A stretch of DNA of 11,016 bases from Stephanodiscus triporus. Lineage: Eukaryota; Bacillariophyta; Thalassiosirophyceae; Thalassiosirales; Thalassiosiraceae. The stretch lies in assembly GCA_036939755.1 (NCBI GenBank), contig JALLAZ010000974.1, positions 1-11,016 on the forward strand. Reading direction: 5' to 3'. Below, piece after piece: positions 8,473 to 11,016 of the stretch. The notes under the pieces were generated by a model that ran no database searches, had not been told where the DNA came from, and was given only the letters and a program-made list of their open reading frames with translations. The stretch's first letter is position 1. Every line of letters begins with the position of its first letter. Made by a program: the position numbers and the translations under genes.

Positions 8473-8717
8473 GGTCTGTGTTATAAAAAAATTAACAGGA
8501 GTACTCTATCGTTTGGGGGAGACACAGAGAGAGAATGAACCACCCCACTCAATTTTCAGTTGTTGTGGCCGTGACGAGTGACGACGCGAGGCTCTCTCAA
8601 TATCGGTTGGCTGGATACATTTTTTACAGAGATACCTAAGTACAATAATATTACTTATATGGTACATAATGATGTGTCTTAGCGGTGAAATTACAAGTCG
8701 GGCACCATCTGGCACCC

Positions 8718-8891
8718 GGATTTCTCGAAGATTCGCAATCTTTACACGACGGAATTGTATCAAAGAATTCTGTTTACTAGACACGTTACCGGACTTGTAG
8801 TAGTGAAAAGTGCATCTATTCAGATTTCTCGGAGTGGGAGCCGTTGCAGTGTGGTGACGTCAAAAAATACAAAGATGTGTGGATTTCTCGA
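8718..8891 (+). promoter_or_regulatory. Three direct copies of GATTTCTCG in the divergent promoter
   Basis: GATTTCTCG occurs at 8719-8727, 8823-8831 and 8882-8890, all in the same orientation. The first and third copies extend to GGATTTCTCGA. Spacing is 104 and 59 bp. Three exact 9-mers in 170 bp of non-coding DNA suggest a transcription-factor site; the factor is unknown. Confidence 0.45.
8855..8862. promoter_or_regulatory. TGACGTCA (CRE/bZIP-type palindrome)
   Basis: Perfect CRE palindrome 253 bp before the KAS start and about 383 bp before the NhaD start. In diatoms, TGACGT-type elements are known as CO2/cAMP-responsive sites bound by bZIP factors at the carbonic anhydrase promoter of Phaeodactylum. 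Use here is inferred, and one 8-mer may occur by chance. Confidence 0.4.
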
Positions 8892-9114
8892 GTGCGTGTT
8901 TTTGGCGGGCGGAGTGATTGAGTGATGCGATCCTCGACCATGAAAGCCGATGTCACAGCAGCAGGAGTAGAGTAGGAGTGTCTTCGTAATCGACTTGCCC
9001 CGTCCGTCCACATTCCATCCCCCACATCGAGTCATCACAACACTCTATTAGAGGGAGAGAGAGGTTTCGTCCACTTAATAACCCTACGAGTTTACCCCAC
9101 CCAAAACTGACATC

Positions 9115-10774
9115 ATGAAATTCACCGCCCCGAGCCTTATCGTAGTCGGCATCTCCGCCGTCGGCGCGTTCACCCCGCCGTCGTCGCCTCGATCGTCGTC
9201 TACCTCACGATCTTCCGCCACGAAGACGGCGCTGCACGCCGAGAAGAGGCGGGTGGTGGTGACCGGCCTCGGGGTGATCAGCGGATGCGGCATCGGCCAC
9301 GAGGACTTCTTCAAGAACGTAGTCGACGGCGTGTCGTCCCTGGGCACCGTCACGCGATTCGATCCTACGCACTACCCGTGCAAGATCGGGTCGGAGGTGC
9401 CGGACTCGATGTTCGTTCCCGAGGATCACTTCGTGAACCCTAAGAACGCCAAGAGCAACGATCGATTCACGCACTTCGCGGTCGCGGCGGCCCGTCTCGC
9501 GCTCAAGGACGCGAAGCTCGGGGACACGCCGGAGACGCTATCGAGTCCGGAACGGTGCGGCGTGTTCGTGGGGAGCGCCTTCGGGGGGATGGAAACTTTC
9601 GAGAAGGAGGTGCTGAAGTTGCATTCGAAGCCTGATCGTCCCAAGGTGAGAAATTTACATTTTCCTCGTCGTCGTGGCATTTTTTTCTTCTTTCGTCTCC
9701 GTCCTCGTAGTCGTCTCTCCCCGGGGCTCGGGGATTCTTCCGCGTCGACCTCGAAGGGTTGCAATTCGCTTGGCGGGTCGTGCAGTTTCTTCGCGAAAGA
9801 AAGTCGAGCGATTGGACTCACGTCTCCTTCGACCCCGCTACGATCGACCCCCCCCCACCGTCATTTCTCTCACCGACATTCTTCCCCTTTACGAACCACA
9901 CGCAGGTATCCCCTTTCACCATCCCCGCCCTACTCGGCAACACGGCATCCGGCGTCATCGGGATCGAATGCGGCTGCAAGGGTCCGAACTACGGCGTCAC
10001 GTCAGCGTGCGCCTCGGCGTCGCACGCCATCGGAGAGGCCTTTGGGATGGTCGCGGACGGCGTCGCCGACCAGATGGTCGCAGGCGGGACCGAGGCGAGC
10101 ATCACCCCCCTGAGCTACGCGGGATTCAGCAGCATGAAGGCCATGACGACGTCGTACAACGACGATCCGAAGAAGGGATCGCGTCCCTTCGACGCCGATC
10201 GGGGTGGGTTCGTCATGGGCGAGGGGGCGGGCGTGATCATACTCGAAAGCCTCGATAGCGCGCTCGCACGGGGGGCAAAGATATATTGCGAGATGGTCGG
10301 GTACGGCGCGACGTGTGACGCCCACCACATCACCACCCCGGCGCCGGAGGGACGGGGACTCGCGGCCGCGATGGAGATGGCCATCGCCCAGAGCGGCATG
10401 GACAAGACGCAGATCAGCTACGTCAACGCCCACGGCACCTCCACCGCGTACAACGACAAGTTCGAGACGATGGCGTTCAAGTCGGTCTTCGGAGAGCACG
10501 CGACGAAGAAGGACGGGAAGTTCGTGGTGTCCAGCACCAAGTGCGTGACCGGACACATGCCGGGGGCGACTAGCGGTTGGCTGTCATCGCCGCGCGGTCC
10601 ATCGTGGATGGGGTCGTGCCGCCGACCATCAATTACGTCACGCCGGATCCCGACTGCGATTTGGACTACGTCCCGAACACAAAGAGGGAGATGGAGGTCC
10701 ACGCGGCTATGAGCACGAATCTAGGATTTGGTGGACACAATGCCGTCATCCTGTTTAAGAAGTACTCCGAGTAA
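9115..10774 (+). CDS. Plastid 3-oxoacyl-ACP synthase (KAS I/II, FabF type) with a frame break near its 3' end
   Basis: Condensing enzyme that elongates acyl-ACP with malonyl-ACP in plastid fatty-acid synthesis. Exons are 9115-9645 (177 codons) and 9906-10774. The protein starts with a signal peptide ending GAFTPP, then a Ser/Thr/Arg-rich transit segment. The enzyme begins at [16 protein letters not shown] (about residue 44). Exon 2 resumes with [12 protein letters not shown]. Catalytic residues are visible: Cys212 in SACASASH, His353 in NAHGTST, Lys389 and His394 in [23 protein letters not shown] is also typical. After GHMPGATSG the frame shifts: the expected C-terminus ([18 protein letters not shown], then [15 protein letters not shown]) is read from 10580 in another frame and stops at 10772-10774. 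Read as given, the frame ends at 10712 with an unrelated tail. Apart from this, length and motifs fit FabF. It is either a sequencing error or a recently broken allele. Confidence 0.85.
9646..9905 (+). other. Intron of the KAS gene (260 nt)
   Basis: GTGAGA donor after RPK and ACACGCAG acceptor before VSPFTIP, phase 0. The 260 nt are not a multiple of three, and the encoded sequence is unlike any KAS. Removing it joins the two halves at a position consistent with FabF proteins. It contains pyrimidine-rich runs. Confidence 0.85.
10575..10580 (+). other. Frame break in the KAS coding sequence
   Basis: Up to the codon GGT at 10575-10577 the frame encodes ...GHMPGATSG. The conserved continuation AVIAARS starts at GCT 10580-10582, leaving only two bases (TG) where the family has two codons, usually a hydrophobic residue and Glu. 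That implies a net loss of four bases. A TAG at 10571-10573 shows the second frame cannot start earlier. Confidence 0.8.
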
Positions 10775-11016
10775 AGTGGGGGGTGCCGAAGGAGATCATT
10801 ATCGGGTAATAGGCGGATGACTACGCCGTCTAGAGCAGGGTGCTTCATAAACAATAGACAGTTGAATTTCTTCCACTCCCTTACTTAGATGTTTTCAACC
10901 GTGATAAGTAAGTAGTCGAATGGCTGAGTGTATTAATTGTCCATGCTGACGATTCTTGAGCGCAATTTACTGGCAAGTCACAACCAAAGATACATCAACA
11001 ATCAGGGAAAGATTTC
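10775..11016. other. 3' flank of the KAS gene
   Basis: AT-richer DNA after the KAS stop. It should hold the 3' UTR and poly(A) site. I see no gene, RNA or repeat of note here before the window ends. Confidence 0.5.

Larger units (their letters stand above)
8473..9114. promoter_or_regulatory. Divergent promoter region of the NhaD and KAS genes
   Basis: 642 bp between two head-to-head start codons, both for predicted plastid proteins. It must hold both promoters and 5' UTRs. No convincing TATA box is placed for either gene. It holds the TGACGTCA palindrome and three GATTTCTCG copies listed separately, plus TTTGGCGGG at 8901-8909, which resembles an E2F site. Short frames on both strands here look random. 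Confidence 0.65.

Noticed and set aside
8637..8657. TAAGTA...TACTTA inverted repeat in the divergent promoter
   Set aside because: Six-bp arms with a 9-nt loop in AT-rich DNA are expected by chance.
8506..8784. 92-codon minus-strand frame upstream of the NhaD start
   Set aside because: No motif, lies in the 5' flank, and would need an extra gene in the divergent promoter region.

Overview
The window looks like nuclear DNA of a stramenopile alga, most likely a diatom. Two predicted proteins start with a signal peptide that ends in a Gly/Ala-Phe-(Ala/Thr)-Pro step (GFAPPPP and GAFTPP). This is the ASAFAP-type bipartite presequence used to enter diatom plastids. Introns are few, short and GT-AG, the neighbouring genes are unrelated in function, and coding DNA is GC-rich with TCG (Ser) and CCT (Pro) codon runs. 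The species cannot be named from the sequence.

Layout: (1) 136-2187 (+), an intronless gene for a TPR protein with kinesin-light-chain-like repeats, long low-complexity insertions and a possible mitochondrial presequence. (2) 2188-4263, about 2 kb of AT-richer DNA with no convincing gene. It holds a perfect 12-bp hairpin, a 145-bp MITE-like inverted repeat, and a larger 423-bp inverted-repeat pair that encloses the MITE-like element. (3) 4264-5517 (+), a gene with its own TATA box for a Cys-rich protein (18 Cys) with one C-terminal membrane segment and no visible signal peptide. (4) 5910-8472 (-), a three-exon gene for an NhaD-type Na+/H+ antiporter with a plastid presequence and an N-terminal CBS-domain pair. 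(5) 8473-9114, a 642-bp divergent promoter region with three GATTTCTCG copies and a perfect TGACGTCA palindrome. (6) 9115-10774 (+), a two-exon gene for plastid 3-oxoacyl-ACP synthase (KAS I/II, FabF type). Its reading frame breaks near 10575-10580, just after the last catalytic histidine.

The antiporter and the KAS are head-to-head and both appear to be plastid proteins, so they may share regulation: one would set stromal ion and pH balance and the other elongates fatty acids in the stroma. The TPR and Cys-rich genes show no evident functional link to them. No CRISPR array, rRNA, tRNA, operon or intact transposase/reverse transcriptase was seen. The points most worth checking are the CBS-NhaD fusion, the KAS frame break, the Cys-rich protein's topology, and the nested inverted repeats.
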